Part shown: positions 24,021 through 31,119 of the stretch, in pieces
How the letters are laid out: the number at the start of each line of letters is the position of its first letter
How positions within the stretch are numbered: the stretch's first letter is position 1
Assembly: GCF_030684675.1 (NCBI RefSeq)
Contig: NZ_JAUXXZ010000004.1
Span: forward strand, 1-36,354
Reading direction: 5' to 3'
Origin: Daejeonella sp.
Lineage (GTDB): Bacteria; Bacteroidota; Bacteroidia; Sphingobacteriales; Sphingobacteriaceae
Length of the DNA stretch: 36,354 bases
The notes under the pieces: model-generated
The model's database searches: none
Told to the model about the DNA's origin: nothing
What the model saw: the letters and a program-made list of their open reading frames with translations, nothing else
Translations under genes and position numbers: made by a program

Positions 24021-24435
24021 CCGTCATTTCGATGAGCGAAAGGAATTGTTTTACTTAGAAATACTATTAACGCGAAGAGAAATCTCAGAGTTAAAAGCAC
24101 TGCCTGACATCAACAGATTTCTCCACACTGCGAATTCCAACCTTAAGAAGAAAATAATACCGCTGTGTTCGAAATGACGGATCCGAGCCCGTCATTTCGA
24201 TGAGCGAAGAGAATTATTGTTCTTAGAAATATTTTAAACGCGAAGAGAAATCTCAAAGTCAAAAGCACTGCCCACCATCAACAGATTTCTCCACACCGCG
24301 AATTCCAAGCTTAAGAAGAAAATACTACCGATGTGTTCGAAATGACGGATCATATCCGGACAAATCCTACCCGTCATTTCGATGAGCGAAAACAATTGTT
24401 ATTATTAGAATTAAATTAAACGCGAAGAGAAATCT
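24021..24435. repeat. Tandem array of 160-bp repeats, two full copies and one partial
   Basis: Copies at 24021-24180 and 24189-24348 start CCGTCATTTCGATGAGCGAA and end TCGAAATGACGG, so each is an inverted-end element. They share internal blocks such as CGCGAAGAGAAATCTCA, AACAGATTTCTCCACAC and GCGAATTCCAA. A third copy (24371-24435) stops after GAGAAATCT. The units are non-coding. The array starts right after the yfhO-like stop and ends 21 bp before an IS element, so it may also serve as a transcription barrier. Confidence 0.88.
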
Positions 24436-24469
24436 GTTGAATTGGAGAGTGATTTAAGCTAGTGTTATG

Positions 24470-25135
24470 TTAATTCTCAATTGACGGATAAAGTCTTTTC
24501 AATTTCACTCGTGCTTCTTTATTTGTGAACTGCCAATTTATTTTACAGATTTTATTATTTCTTTGATTTTGCCAGGCACTAACTTGCGCGGCTATTTCTT
24601 CGATAGAGGATATATGCCGGTTCAAGCATTGACCATTTAAAACATGCAATTCTATTTCTGCCATATTTAGCCAGCTCCCGTGTTTAGGGGTGAATACGAA
24701 GTCGAACCGATCCCAAAGCCTCTTCGCTTCCTTGGGTTCGAAAGTTTCGTAGAAGGATGATGCAGCGTGCGTTTTGAAGTTATCCATGATCAATGTTATT
24801 CTTTTTGCTTTGGGATAATGTTTGTCGGCAATTTCCTTCATAAAAATCGCCCAGTCTTTTTTTGTTTTAAATTCCGTTATCCGAACAACGCGTTTACCTT
24901 TTAAAGGCTCGTTCGCCATAAATATATTGACTACTCCGTGTCTTATGTATTCATAATCTACTCTGGCATCCTGACCGCGCCTCATCGGAATCGAAGCACG
25001 AGTTTCATCTATTAACTGTTTTGGTGACTCATCCATGCAGATCACCGGATAATTTTTGTCATAAGGTCGTTTATAGACATCCAGCACATGTTCCATATTA
25101 GCTACAAACTCGCTGCTCTTCTCTGGAGGGATCAC
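24470..25135 (-). CDS. IS630 transposase, DDE catalytic half (orfB)
   Basis: 221 aa from the first Met; the frame opens further upstream to the slippery run near 25170. It carries the IS630 DDE domain: D in VICMDESPKQL, D in ITLIMDNFKTHAASSFYE, and E in TPKHGSWLNMAEIEL, spaced as in Tc1/mariner-like catalytic cores. It is made in full length only by fusion to the upstream half. The stop codon lies inside the left terminal repeat. The intact catalytic triad suggests a recently active element. Confidence 0.92.
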   Translation of the reverse strand: MIPPEKSSEFVANMEHVLDVYKRPYDKNYPVICMDESPKQLIDETRASIPMRRGQDARVDYEYIRHGVVNIFMANEPLKGKRVVRITEFKTKKDWAIFMKEIADKHYPKAKRITLIMDNFKTHAASSFYETFEPKEAKRLWDRFDFVFTPKHGSWLNMAEIELHVLNGQCLNRHISSIEEIAAQVSAWQNQRNNKICKINWQFTNKEARVKLKRLYPSIEN

Positions 25136-25143
25136 CCATCCTT

Positions 25144-25602
25144 TTACTTTCCAAGGCTTAAGTTCGTTTTTTTTAGTATGCTCCTTACTGTTACATGTGA
25201 GATACTTTCAACGTACTTTAACTCAACCATCTTGTCTGCCAGGAGTCGCAGGGACCATTTAGCAAATCCTTTCGGTGGGTCGCTGCAACAGAGCGTTACC
25301 AATTTTGCTTCAACATCCCCATCAGTTTTCTTTTCATACTCCCTTGTCGTGGGGCGTCTCTCCAGGCATGGTTCAAATCCTTCGTCAATAAATTTCTTCT
25401 TAACTCTGTCTATTGTTCGCATCCCAACTTTCAAAATCTTGCTAATTTGCTCGTTAGTCACCTTTTCGGAGTACTTGCCCTCGTCACAGTTCAGCAAAAT
25501 ATAAGCAGTTCTGAATGTTTGTGAGGTATGGGAACCTTTATTTACGATCTCCATCAATTCCTCAACTTCTCCTTTACTGAGTTTAATTGTATATCGTATC
25601 AT
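25144..25602 (-). CDS. IS630 transposase, DNA-binding half (orfA)
   Basis: 152 aa. Two helix-turn-helix regions (about residues 40-70 and 105-145) resemble the paired DNA-binding domain of IS630/mariner transposases: YSEKVTNEQISKILKVGMRTIDRVKKKF, RRPTTREYEKK and FAKWSLRLLADKMVE. After SILKKTN its own frame ends quickly (SLGK, stop). A -1 shift on A8 continues as NELKPWKVKGWVIPPEK into the catalytic half, giving a product of about 370 aa. The shift is a normal expression mechanism in several IS families, so this need not be a pseudogene. Confidence 0.88.
   Translation of the reverse strand: MIRYTIKLSKGEVEELMEIVNKGSHTSQTFRTAYILLNCDEGKYSEKVTNEQISKILKVGMRTIDRVKKKFIDEGFEPCLERRPTTREYEKKTDGDVEAKLVTLCCSDPPKGFAKWSLRLLADKMVELKYVESISHVTVRSILKKTNLSLGK
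25167..25174 (-). promoter_or_regulatory. Slippery A8 run for -1 frameshifting in the transposase
   Basis: On the minus strand CTA AAA AAA ACG contains the heptamer A-AAA-AAA in the zero frame. Shifting by -1 here joins orfA to the orfB frame with sensible protein sequence on both sides of the junction. Confidence 0.7.
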
Positions 25603-25732
25603 AACTGATTGTTTTACGAATATACAATATATTTTTATTACGTCATAATATATTTAACTTAACACTAGCATATTCAGGACTTGTTATTGCAATACTATTT
25701 TTTATAACTTCACAGCAACCAATTATTATACA

Positions 25733-27553
25733 ATGCGGACAATACTTCTGTTCCTGTTATTTTTGAATGCACTGACTCTATCAGCCCAAAAACCACTTAA
25801 ATATAAAATTTCATTTCCAAATGCTGTTCATCATGAAGCTGAGGTAGAACTGCTGATTCCGGATGTTCCGGCAGGTGCTCTGACCTTTCGTATGAGCCGG
25901 TCTTCACCCGGAAGATATGCAACTCATGAATTCGGTAAAAATGTTCATGATGTAAAGGCATTCAATGGAAGTGGAGGTGTTCTGGAAGTACGGCAAACCG
26001 AGGGAGATGTTTATCAGGTGGAAAACCATGATGAAACTGTTAAAATAACATACACAATTTTCGGAAATTGGGTTGATGGTACGTACATGGCAATTGATGA
26101 AACACATGCCCACTTGAATATGCCTGCAACCTTTATGTGGATTCCTGCATTGAAAGACAGATCTATCCAAATCAAGTTTAATGATTTGAACAGATATAAC
26201 TGGAAAGTAGCCACACAATTAAAATCCACAGAAAATACGGATTCTTTTACAGCACCTGATCTGAACTATTTTATGGATAGTCCGGTGGAACTTTCGAATC
26301 ATCATTTAATAAGCTGGAAAGATCGAAATACTGACAATACTGAACAAATTATTCAGCTCAGTTCACATAGTGGTGATAATAAGAATGTTGTATCCGATTA
26401 TGCAAAAATGGTAGAGCGTATGGTTAAGGAAGCTAAGGCTGTCTTTGGGGAACTACCAAAATTTGATCATGGGACTTATACTTTTTTACAAGATGTGAAT
26501 ATCGGAAATGCAGGAGATGGAATGGAGCATAGAAATTCAACCATAATCACTGATACCCAAGCGGGAATCGACGGAAATGAGGTCGATCTACTGGGTACAT
26601 TTTCTCATGAGTTTTTTCATGCCTGGAATGTTGAAAGGATTCGTCCTAAGACATTAGAACCATTCAATTTTTCTCATGCTAATATGAGCAGTGAGCTCTG
26701 GTTTGCTGAGGGCTTTACTCAATATTATGGGAATCTGATATTAAAAAGGGCAGGTTTTCTTACTGAAAAGCAATATCAGGAAGTCCTGTCGGAGATTCTG
26801 AATGGGGTACTCAATTCACCCGGTGCCGCGAGTTTCTCTGCAACTCAAATGAGCCGCCGGGCGGTTTTTGTGGATGCCGGAGTTTCAGTCGACAGGAATA
26901 ATTATGCCAATACCTTTACTTCTTATTATACGTACGGGGCATTTATAGCCATGGGGCTCGATCTGCGCCTGCGTTCAGAATTCGATTTAACACTCGATAA
27001 TTATATGCAGGCACTCTGGAAAAGCCACGGTAAACCTGAAATTCCGTACAGTATCCCGGATCTGCAAAATGTACTCGCCAATTTGACAAATGCAGCTTTT
27101 GCTGAAGATTTTTTCCGCAGGTACATTCATGGAATTGAGAAGAATGATTATGTAAAGCTTTTGGCAAATGCCGGATTGGAACTTCGAAAAGCTAATCCCG
27201 GTATGGCAAGTATCGGAAATCTCAGGTTAAATGTTAATCCTGCAGATGGTAAGTACTGGGTTTCTTCCGCAACTCTAAAAGGAACCGCAGCTTACGAAGC
27301 TGGGATGGAGCAGGGAGATTATATTTTGAAAGTTGGGGACCAAAAACTGTCCGATTCAGTTAAGTTGAATGATATTCTCAGGAAATATAAACCCGGACAG
27401 AATATTCCGATTGTATTTGAAAGTAAGGGGCAGGTAAAAAATTCAACAGTAAACCTTAAAGAAAGCGAAACCCTTGAACTGGTAGAAATTAGCAATAGCA
27501 GCCGAAAGCAAATCGGGTTTAGAAATAACTGGCTATCATCAAAAATTAAATAG
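25733..27553 (+). CDS. M61 family metallopeptidase (glycyl aminopeptidase type)
   Basis: 606 aa with a signal peptide (cleavage near LSAQ, residue 19). The N-terminal beta-rich domain is followed by the GDGMEHRNST region (261-270), the zinc site H292-E293-x2-H296 (SHEFFHAWNVERIRPK) and the third ligand E326 in LWFAEGFTQYYG, all in M61 order. A PDZ domain (about 500-590) closes the protein. It is periplasmic and probably trims peptides for amino acid supply. A 53-bp gap to the M28 peptidase lipoprotein suggests a two-gene operon for peptide use. An IS element sits immediately upstream, so native promoter elements may be altered. Confidence 0.95.
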   Translation: MRTILLFLLFLNALTLSAQKPLKYKISFPNAVHHEAEVELLIPDVPAGALTFRMSRSSPGRYATHEFGKNVHDVKAFNGSGGVLEVRQTEGDVYQVENHDETVKITYTIFGNWVDGTYMAIDETHAHLNMPATFMWIPALKDRSIQIKFNDLNRYNWKVATQLKSTENTDSFTAPDLNYFMDSPVELSNHHLISWKDRNTDNTEQIIQLSSHSGDNKNVVSDYAKMVERMVKEAKAVFGELPKFDHGTYTFLQDVNIGNAGDGMEHRNSTIITDTQAGIDGNEVDLLGTFSHEFFHAWNVERIRPKTLEPFNFSHANMSSELWFAEGFTQYYGNLILKRAGFLTEKQYQEVLSEILNGVLNSPGAASFSATQMSRRAVFVDAGVSVDRNNYANTFTSYYTYGAFIAMGLDLRLRSEFDLTLDNYMQALWKSHGKPEIPYSIPDLQNVLANLTNAAFAEDFFRRYIHGIEKNDYVKLLANAGLELRKANPGMASIGNLRLNVNPADGKYWVSSATLKGTAAYEAGMEQGDYILKVGDQKLSDSVKLNDILRKYKPGQNIPIVFESKGQVKNSTVNLKESETLELVEISNSSRKQIGFRNNWLSSKIK

Positions 27554-27606
27554 AAATTAACAATACTCAGGCGATGACCTTTTCTTCCAATGTTGAATAA
27601 ATGACT

Positions 27607-28908
27607 ATGAAAAAACAACTATCAGGCTTTATTGCCATTTTATTTCTGACGGCATGTGCAGTTCAGAAACCTGAACAAATCATTAAAGAGGCTGATGTGG
27701 CCAGATTGATAAAAACCCTTTCCTCTGATGAAATGGAAGGCAGGGGTACTTTTACACCTGGCATTGACAAGGCTGCAAAATTTATAGAAAATGAATTTAA
27801 GCAGATTGGTCTTAAACCACTTGATGGAGATAATGATTTCAGGCAGGATTTTATGGTCAGGAGAATCAAGCCTGAAACTATTCTGGCTACAGTAAACGGA
27901 AAAACAATTGATCAGCAAAATGTACTGCTTATTTCAGATCTGCCATCCTCAGGTTTTGATCAAAGCTCCGGGAACAAGGTTATACTTATTGCTTCCGGAG
28001 ATCAGTTCATTCAGAAATACAGGGAAATTACAGCGATGAAATCACCGGTTCTGGTACTGGTTGATAACCAGCATGCTCAGATGTTTAAGCGCCTTAAGGA
28101 TAATAGTAGCCGGGGACGTATTGTTGAAAAGCAAAATCAAACTGCGGCTGCGGTATTCATCCTTGGAGAATCGGATGCAGCATCATATAAGGTCAGTTTC
28201 AGCAATAAGATTGAAGAACTTCCCCTGTTTAACGTAGCGGGGATGCTACCGGGCAGATCTAAAGCAAAAGAACTGGTTTTAATTTCTGCACATTACGATC
28301 ATTTAGGAATAGTTAAGGAAGTTGATGGTGATGCCATCGCAAACGGTGCAGATGATGATGCTTCAGGAACTACTGCTGTAATTTCACTGGCCAAATACTA
28401 CAAGAAACTGAACAATAATGAACGGACTTTAATATTCGTTGCTTTCACAGCAGAAGAAGTTGGAGGGTTCGGTGCCCGTCATTTCTCTTCCCTCTTAAAT
28501 CCGGATGATGTTGTTGCGATGTTCAACATAGAAATGATCGGTAAGGAATCGAAATTCGGAAAAAATGCGGCCTTTATTACTGGCTATGAAAGGTCTGATT
28601 TTGGAGAGATTCTTCAGAAAAATCTCGCCGGAACCGATTTTAAGTTTCATCCTGATCCTTATCCAACACAGAATCTATTTTACCGCAGTGATAATGCTAC
28701 ACTGGCAGCTCTGGGAGTTCCGGCGCATACCATATCAACTGACCAGATTGATACGGATAAGTTTTATCACACTGTGAATGATGAGTTTGAAACGCTGGAG
28801 GTCACAAATATTCACGCAACAATTAAAGCGATTGCATTGAGTGCAAGAAGCATTGTTGCCGGAACAGATACACCAAAAAGGATCCCGAAATTAAGCGGCA
28901 GGCCGTAA
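27607..28908 (+). CDS. M28 family aminopeptidase-type lipoprotein
   Basis: 433 aa with a lipobox (MKKQLSGFIAILFLTAC, Cys17). After an insert-like N-terminal domain come the M28 zinc ligands: H and D in ISAHYDHLGI, D in NGADDDASGTTAV, the acidic pair in AFTAEEVGGFG, E in NIEMIGKES (Asp in many relatives) and the last His near the C-terminus (DTDKFYHTVNDEFETLE). M28 enzymes are di-zinc aminopeptidases or carboxypeptidases; this one would be anchored in the envelope. ATG at 27601 is also possible, but 27607 places the signal at the start. It follows the M61 peptidase gene in the same direction and probably acts with it. Confidence 0.94.
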   Translation: MKKQLSGFIAILFLTACAVQKPEQIIKEADVARLIKTLSSDEMEGRGTFTPGIDKAAKFIENEFKQIGLKPLDGDNDFRQDFMVRRIKPETILATVNGKTIDQQNVLLISDLPSSGFDQSSGNKVILIASGDQFIQKYREITAMKSPVLVLVDNQHAQMFKRLKDNSSRGRIVEKQNQTAAAVFILGESDAASYKVSFSNKIEELPLFNVAGMLPGRSKAKELVLISAHYDHLGIVKEVDGDAIANGADDDASGTTAVISLAKYYKKLNNNERTLIFVAFTAEEVGGFGARHFSSLLNPDDVVAMFNIEMIGKESKFGKNAAFITGYERSDFGEILQKNLAGTDFKFHPDPYPTQNLFYRSDNATLAALGVPAHTISTDQIDTDKFYHTVNDEFETLEVTNIHATIKAIALSARSIVAGTDTPKRIPKLSGRP

Positions 28909-28919
28909 TTTTTGAAAAA

Positions 28920-29402
28920 TCAGAGGTTTTTCCTCATCACATAGTCGTTAAGCACAAAATTATGGTATGCGATATCTACAGTTCGGTAGATATCAAATCC
29001 AGCCTTTTTGTAAAAACCCGATGCAGGATTGCCCCTGTTGACATTTAACTCAAGGATTTTTCCACCCTGCTCCCTGGATAAATCTGAAATATATCCGATC
29101 AGTTTTTTGCCTGTTCCGCTACCTTGTTCAGAAGGAAGGACATAGAGTTTATGAAGTTTATAGATTCCGGGTTCCGTAAGTGAAAATCCTGCAAATGCCA
29201 CAGGTGTATTTTCCCGTTCAGCCAGGATGAATTCAGTACCCAAATCCATCTGCTCTTTTAAGCTTTCTTCAGAGTACATATCCTTCAACATAAAGCTTAT
29301 CTGTTCGTCAGAAATAATATTTCTGTAGGAAGGCCACCAGATTTTTTCTGCAAGCTCCGAGATCACTGGAATGTCCTGTACGGTCGCTTTTCTGATTCTC
29401 AT
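28920..29402 (-). CDS. GNAT family N-acetyltransferase
   Basis: 160 aa with the GNAT order: the N-terminal strand IRKATVQDIPVISELAE, a helix (about 20-55), the acetyl-CoA pyrophosphate loop LPSEQGSGTGKKLIGYIS (about 91-108, Q-x2-G-x-G/A) and GGKILELNVNRGNPASGFYKKAGF, where N-x-x-A-x-x-F/Y-Y marks the C-terminal part. The acceptor amine is unknown. Its ATG follows the stop of the TPK-like gene by one base, so the two are co-translated and are probably functionally linked. The end faces the M28 gene across 11 bp. Confidence 0.92.
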   Translation of the reverse strand: MRIRKATVQDIPVISELAEKIWWPSYRNIISDEQISFMLKDMYSEESLKEQMDLGTEFILAERENTPVAFAGFSLTEPGIYKLHKLYVLPSEQGSGTGKKLIGYISDLSREQGGKILELNVNRGNPASGFYKKAGFDIYRTVDIAYHNFVLNDYVMRKNL

Positions 29403-29403
29403 C

Positions 29404-29970
29404 TTAAATCGATTCTGCTATAAAAATAAATGGTTGTTCGAAAGTAAGGGAATAAAAACCATCCTTTTCGGTTTCAAATTTATGATCTTCCAGTCTTCTT
29501 AATCCGCTGGTATGAAGATTATGAACCTCGTGAAGAATCTGTATTTGTTCACCTGCGGGCTGCCATTTACTAAATCCGGATCTCACAGGAAATATTTTTT
29601 TATTGCCTATAAAGACCACGATATCAATATCATCCACAAAAATGGCATAATCCTTTAATATAAATTCACTGGCTATTACATTAACGGCACTGTATTGTTC
29701 TCCAAGCAGGAATTTAAAAGCATCTTCGACAGGATCGGTATCTGTAATGATCAATTTTGTGTTTTCCTGAGCATAAAAATGAGGGTCAGGGGTAATTACG
29801 GCATCAATTTTAAACGCAAGAGAGTCGGCTAATTCATAAATACCCTGCTGTACGATTACTGTAGGGCTCCATTCAAGTATTTGTCCGAGGTTTTCGTATT
29901 CAAAACCTTCGAGGCTCAGAATCAGCAATGCCGGTTCCTGCTTTTCGCGAACAATATGATGGGATGACAT
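29404..29970 (-). CDS. Thiamine pyrophosphokinase-like protein lacking expected acidic motifs
   Basis: 188 aa. The start MSSHHIVREKQEPALLI, then LGQILEWSPTVIVQQGI, AFKIDAVITPDP, KYL-type strands and SKWQPAGEQIQI parallel, from memory, Bacteroidota thiamine pyrophosphokinases (HHIVREKQEPALLIANG..., LLGQLLEWSP..VVLDGA, KVDVLLGDFD, DKTDLEKA, KWYPAGTPISLI). The GDFD motif reads ITPDPH, and DKTDLEKA reads DPVEDAFKFL. The DGA site is QQGI, and the Arg-Asp-His segment is absent. ATP/Mg binding should therefore be lost. Being in a thiamine locus supports TPK ancestry. Possible roles are a substrate-binding regulator, or an enzyme with changed chemistry. A different fold is not excluded. Confidence 0.62.
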   Translation of the reverse strand: MSSHHIVREKQEPALLILSLEGFEYENLGQILEWSPTVIVQQGIYELADSLAFKIDAVITPDPHFYAQENTKLIITDTDPVEDAFKFLLGEQYSAVNVIASEFILKDYAIFVDDIDIVVFIGNKKIFPVRSGFSKWQPAGEQIQILHEVHNLHTSGLRRLEDHKFETEKDGFYSLTFEQPFIFIAESI

Positions 29971-30102
29971 ACATCAAACTTAGATATTTTATAGAAATAA
30001 AGAGCAAAGAACAATGAGTAAAGAACCAAGAGCCAGGATTCAAGACAAATCCAGCCAGGATTGCGGTTCTTGGTTGAATTGTCTGTTTTCGGGATATTAC
30101 TT

Positions 30103-30305
30103 TAACGTGAACTCGACATAATATTTAAAAACCACATAGAAACATAGCATTTTATAGCTGCCAACCTTCATTTTAGACAAAGATAGCCTTGAAGCTTCGC
30201 TTCAATCTATATAATTTACATTCTATGTTTCCTTTAAAACATAATATAAGTCAATCTATGTGGTTAAATATTAATCCTTAGATAGTTTAATTCGAACTCA
30301 CGTTA
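30103..30305. repeat. Nested inverted-repeat element, about 200 bp
   Basis: The outer ends TAACGTGAACTCGA (30103-30116) and TCGAACTCACGTTA (30292-30305) are inverted, 12 of 14 matching. Further in, ACCACATAGA (30131-30140) and TCTATGTGGT (30255-30264) form a perfect inverted pair, and CATAG/CTATG units continue inward. It is a non-coding, MITE-like dispersed repeat separating the thiE-like and TPK-like genes; flanking sequence (AAAGAACAA / TTGTTCTTT) is also roughly inverted. Confidence 0.75.
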
Positions 30306-30338
30306 CTTTAATCTTTGTTCTTTGATCCTTGTTCAATT

Positions 30339-30974
30339 TCAATAGATCTTTTTATAAAAATCCCTGAATACTTCTGCAGGTTCATCAGCCAGATTCACAG
30401 CTGCTGAAACGGCAATTCCATGAATTCCGGTTTTGAGAAGATGCTCTATATCATCAATTTTAATTCCTCCAACAGCTAAAACGGGTATCTCAATGCCAGT
30501 ATCTTTCATTTTCGCTATCCGTTCTACATAACCATTTATTCCCAGTAAGGGGAAATCATTTGGTTTGGTTTTAGTCAGCGAGAATGGTCCACAACCAATA
30601 TAATCCACCACACCTGATGAAAAAACACGCTCAATATCCTCAAAGGTATTTGCTGATGCTCCGAGGGTCTTCTCATCACTTATAATTTCGCGGATCTCAT
30701 TAAAATCTGTCTGCATATCCTCCAGATGGACACCCTGAGCATCAACCTGTCCCAGCAAATGATAATGATCGGTCAGGATCAGGGTGGCACCCCAGTCATC
30801 GCAGATCGAAGCTACCTGATGCAGTTCTTCAATAAGTTCAGAATCGGATTTTGTCAGACAGCGGTACTGTATCCAATTAGCCCCAGCTTTACAGGCAATT
30901 GCCGTTTGCTCAACATGGCTTCGATGCGGAAGATCCTGTGTCAGGTAATGGAATTTGGAGATGTATTTTTTCAT
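30339..30974 (-). CDS. thiE: Thiamine phosphate synthase-like protein (ThiE)
   Basis: 211 aa TIM barrel of the ThiE/TenI family, condensing HMP-pyrophosphate with the thiazole phosphate. Family landmarks are WIQYRCLTKS (35-43; usually QLRxK), LTDHYHLLGQVDAQGVHL (68-84), LGASANTFEDI (104-114), DYIGCGPFSLTKTKPND (124-140), PVLAVGGI (164-171) and GIHGIAVSAAVN (183-194). The loop after GVHL reads EDMQTD where most have GQED or GLND, so phosphate-site changes are possible. It lies downstream of the riboswitch-controlled TonB receptor in the same direction, fitting thiamine metabolism. ATG start confirmed by frame; no membrane segment. Confidence 0.85.
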   Translation of the reverse strand: MKKYISKFHYLTQDLPHRSHVEQTAIACKAGANWIQYRCLTKSDSELIEELHQVASICDDWGATLILTDHYHLLGQVDAQGVHLEDMQTDFNEIREIISDEKTLGASANTFEDIERVFSSGVVDYIGCGPFSLTKTKPNDFPLLGINGYVERIAKMKDTGIEIPVLAVGGIKIDDIEHLLKTGIHGIAVSAAVNLADEPAEVFRDFYKKIY

Positions 30975-30993
30975 AATCTGGATATAACGCTGT

Positions 30994-31100
30994 CAGTCCC
31001 GGTCCCGATCCCGGTCCCGGTCCCGGACTTGATCCGGGATGATCCGGGATGATCCGGGATGATCCGATTAAGGCTGACAGTCCCGGACCTGATCCGGGAT
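30994..31100. repeat. GC-rich tandem and palindromic repeat between TonB receptor and thiE-like genes
   Basis: A run of GGTCCC/GATCCC hexamers (about 30995-31025) leads into three direct GATCCGGGAT decamers (about 31031-31060). A second TCCCGGACCTGATCCGGGA block follows near 31081. The unit TCCCGGACxTGATCCGGGA is nearly self-complementary, so stable hairpins form on the transcript between receptor and enzyme genes. They could reduce read-through into the thiE-like gene. Confidence 0.8.
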
Positions 31101-31119
31101 AAACCCTGTCTGCGTTCTG

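Larger units (their letters stand above)
24457..25670 (-). mobile_element. IS630-family insertion sequence, complete
   Basis: 1214 bp. The terminal inverted repeats are GCTAGTGTTATGTTAA at the left (24458-24473) and GCTAGTGTTAAGTTAA at the right (25654-25669, minus strand), 15 of 16 matching. TA dinucleotides flank both ends (24455-24456 and 25671-25672), the TA target duplication of the IS630/Tc1 superfamily. Two minus-strand transposase frames fill it, joined by a slippery A8 run. It sits between the yfhO-like gene and the M61 peptidase gene without breaking either. Confidence 0.9.

Noticed and set aside
24021-24435. Regularly spaced repeats as a possible CRISPR array
   Set aside because: Units are 160 bp with inverted ends and only 8-22 bp between them; there is no short repeat with unique spacers and no cas gene.
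25135-25144. Treating the two IS630 frames as a pseudogene
   Set aside because: The junction lies exactly at an A8 slippery run in the -1 direction and both halves keep their motifs, so expression by frameshifting is more likely.
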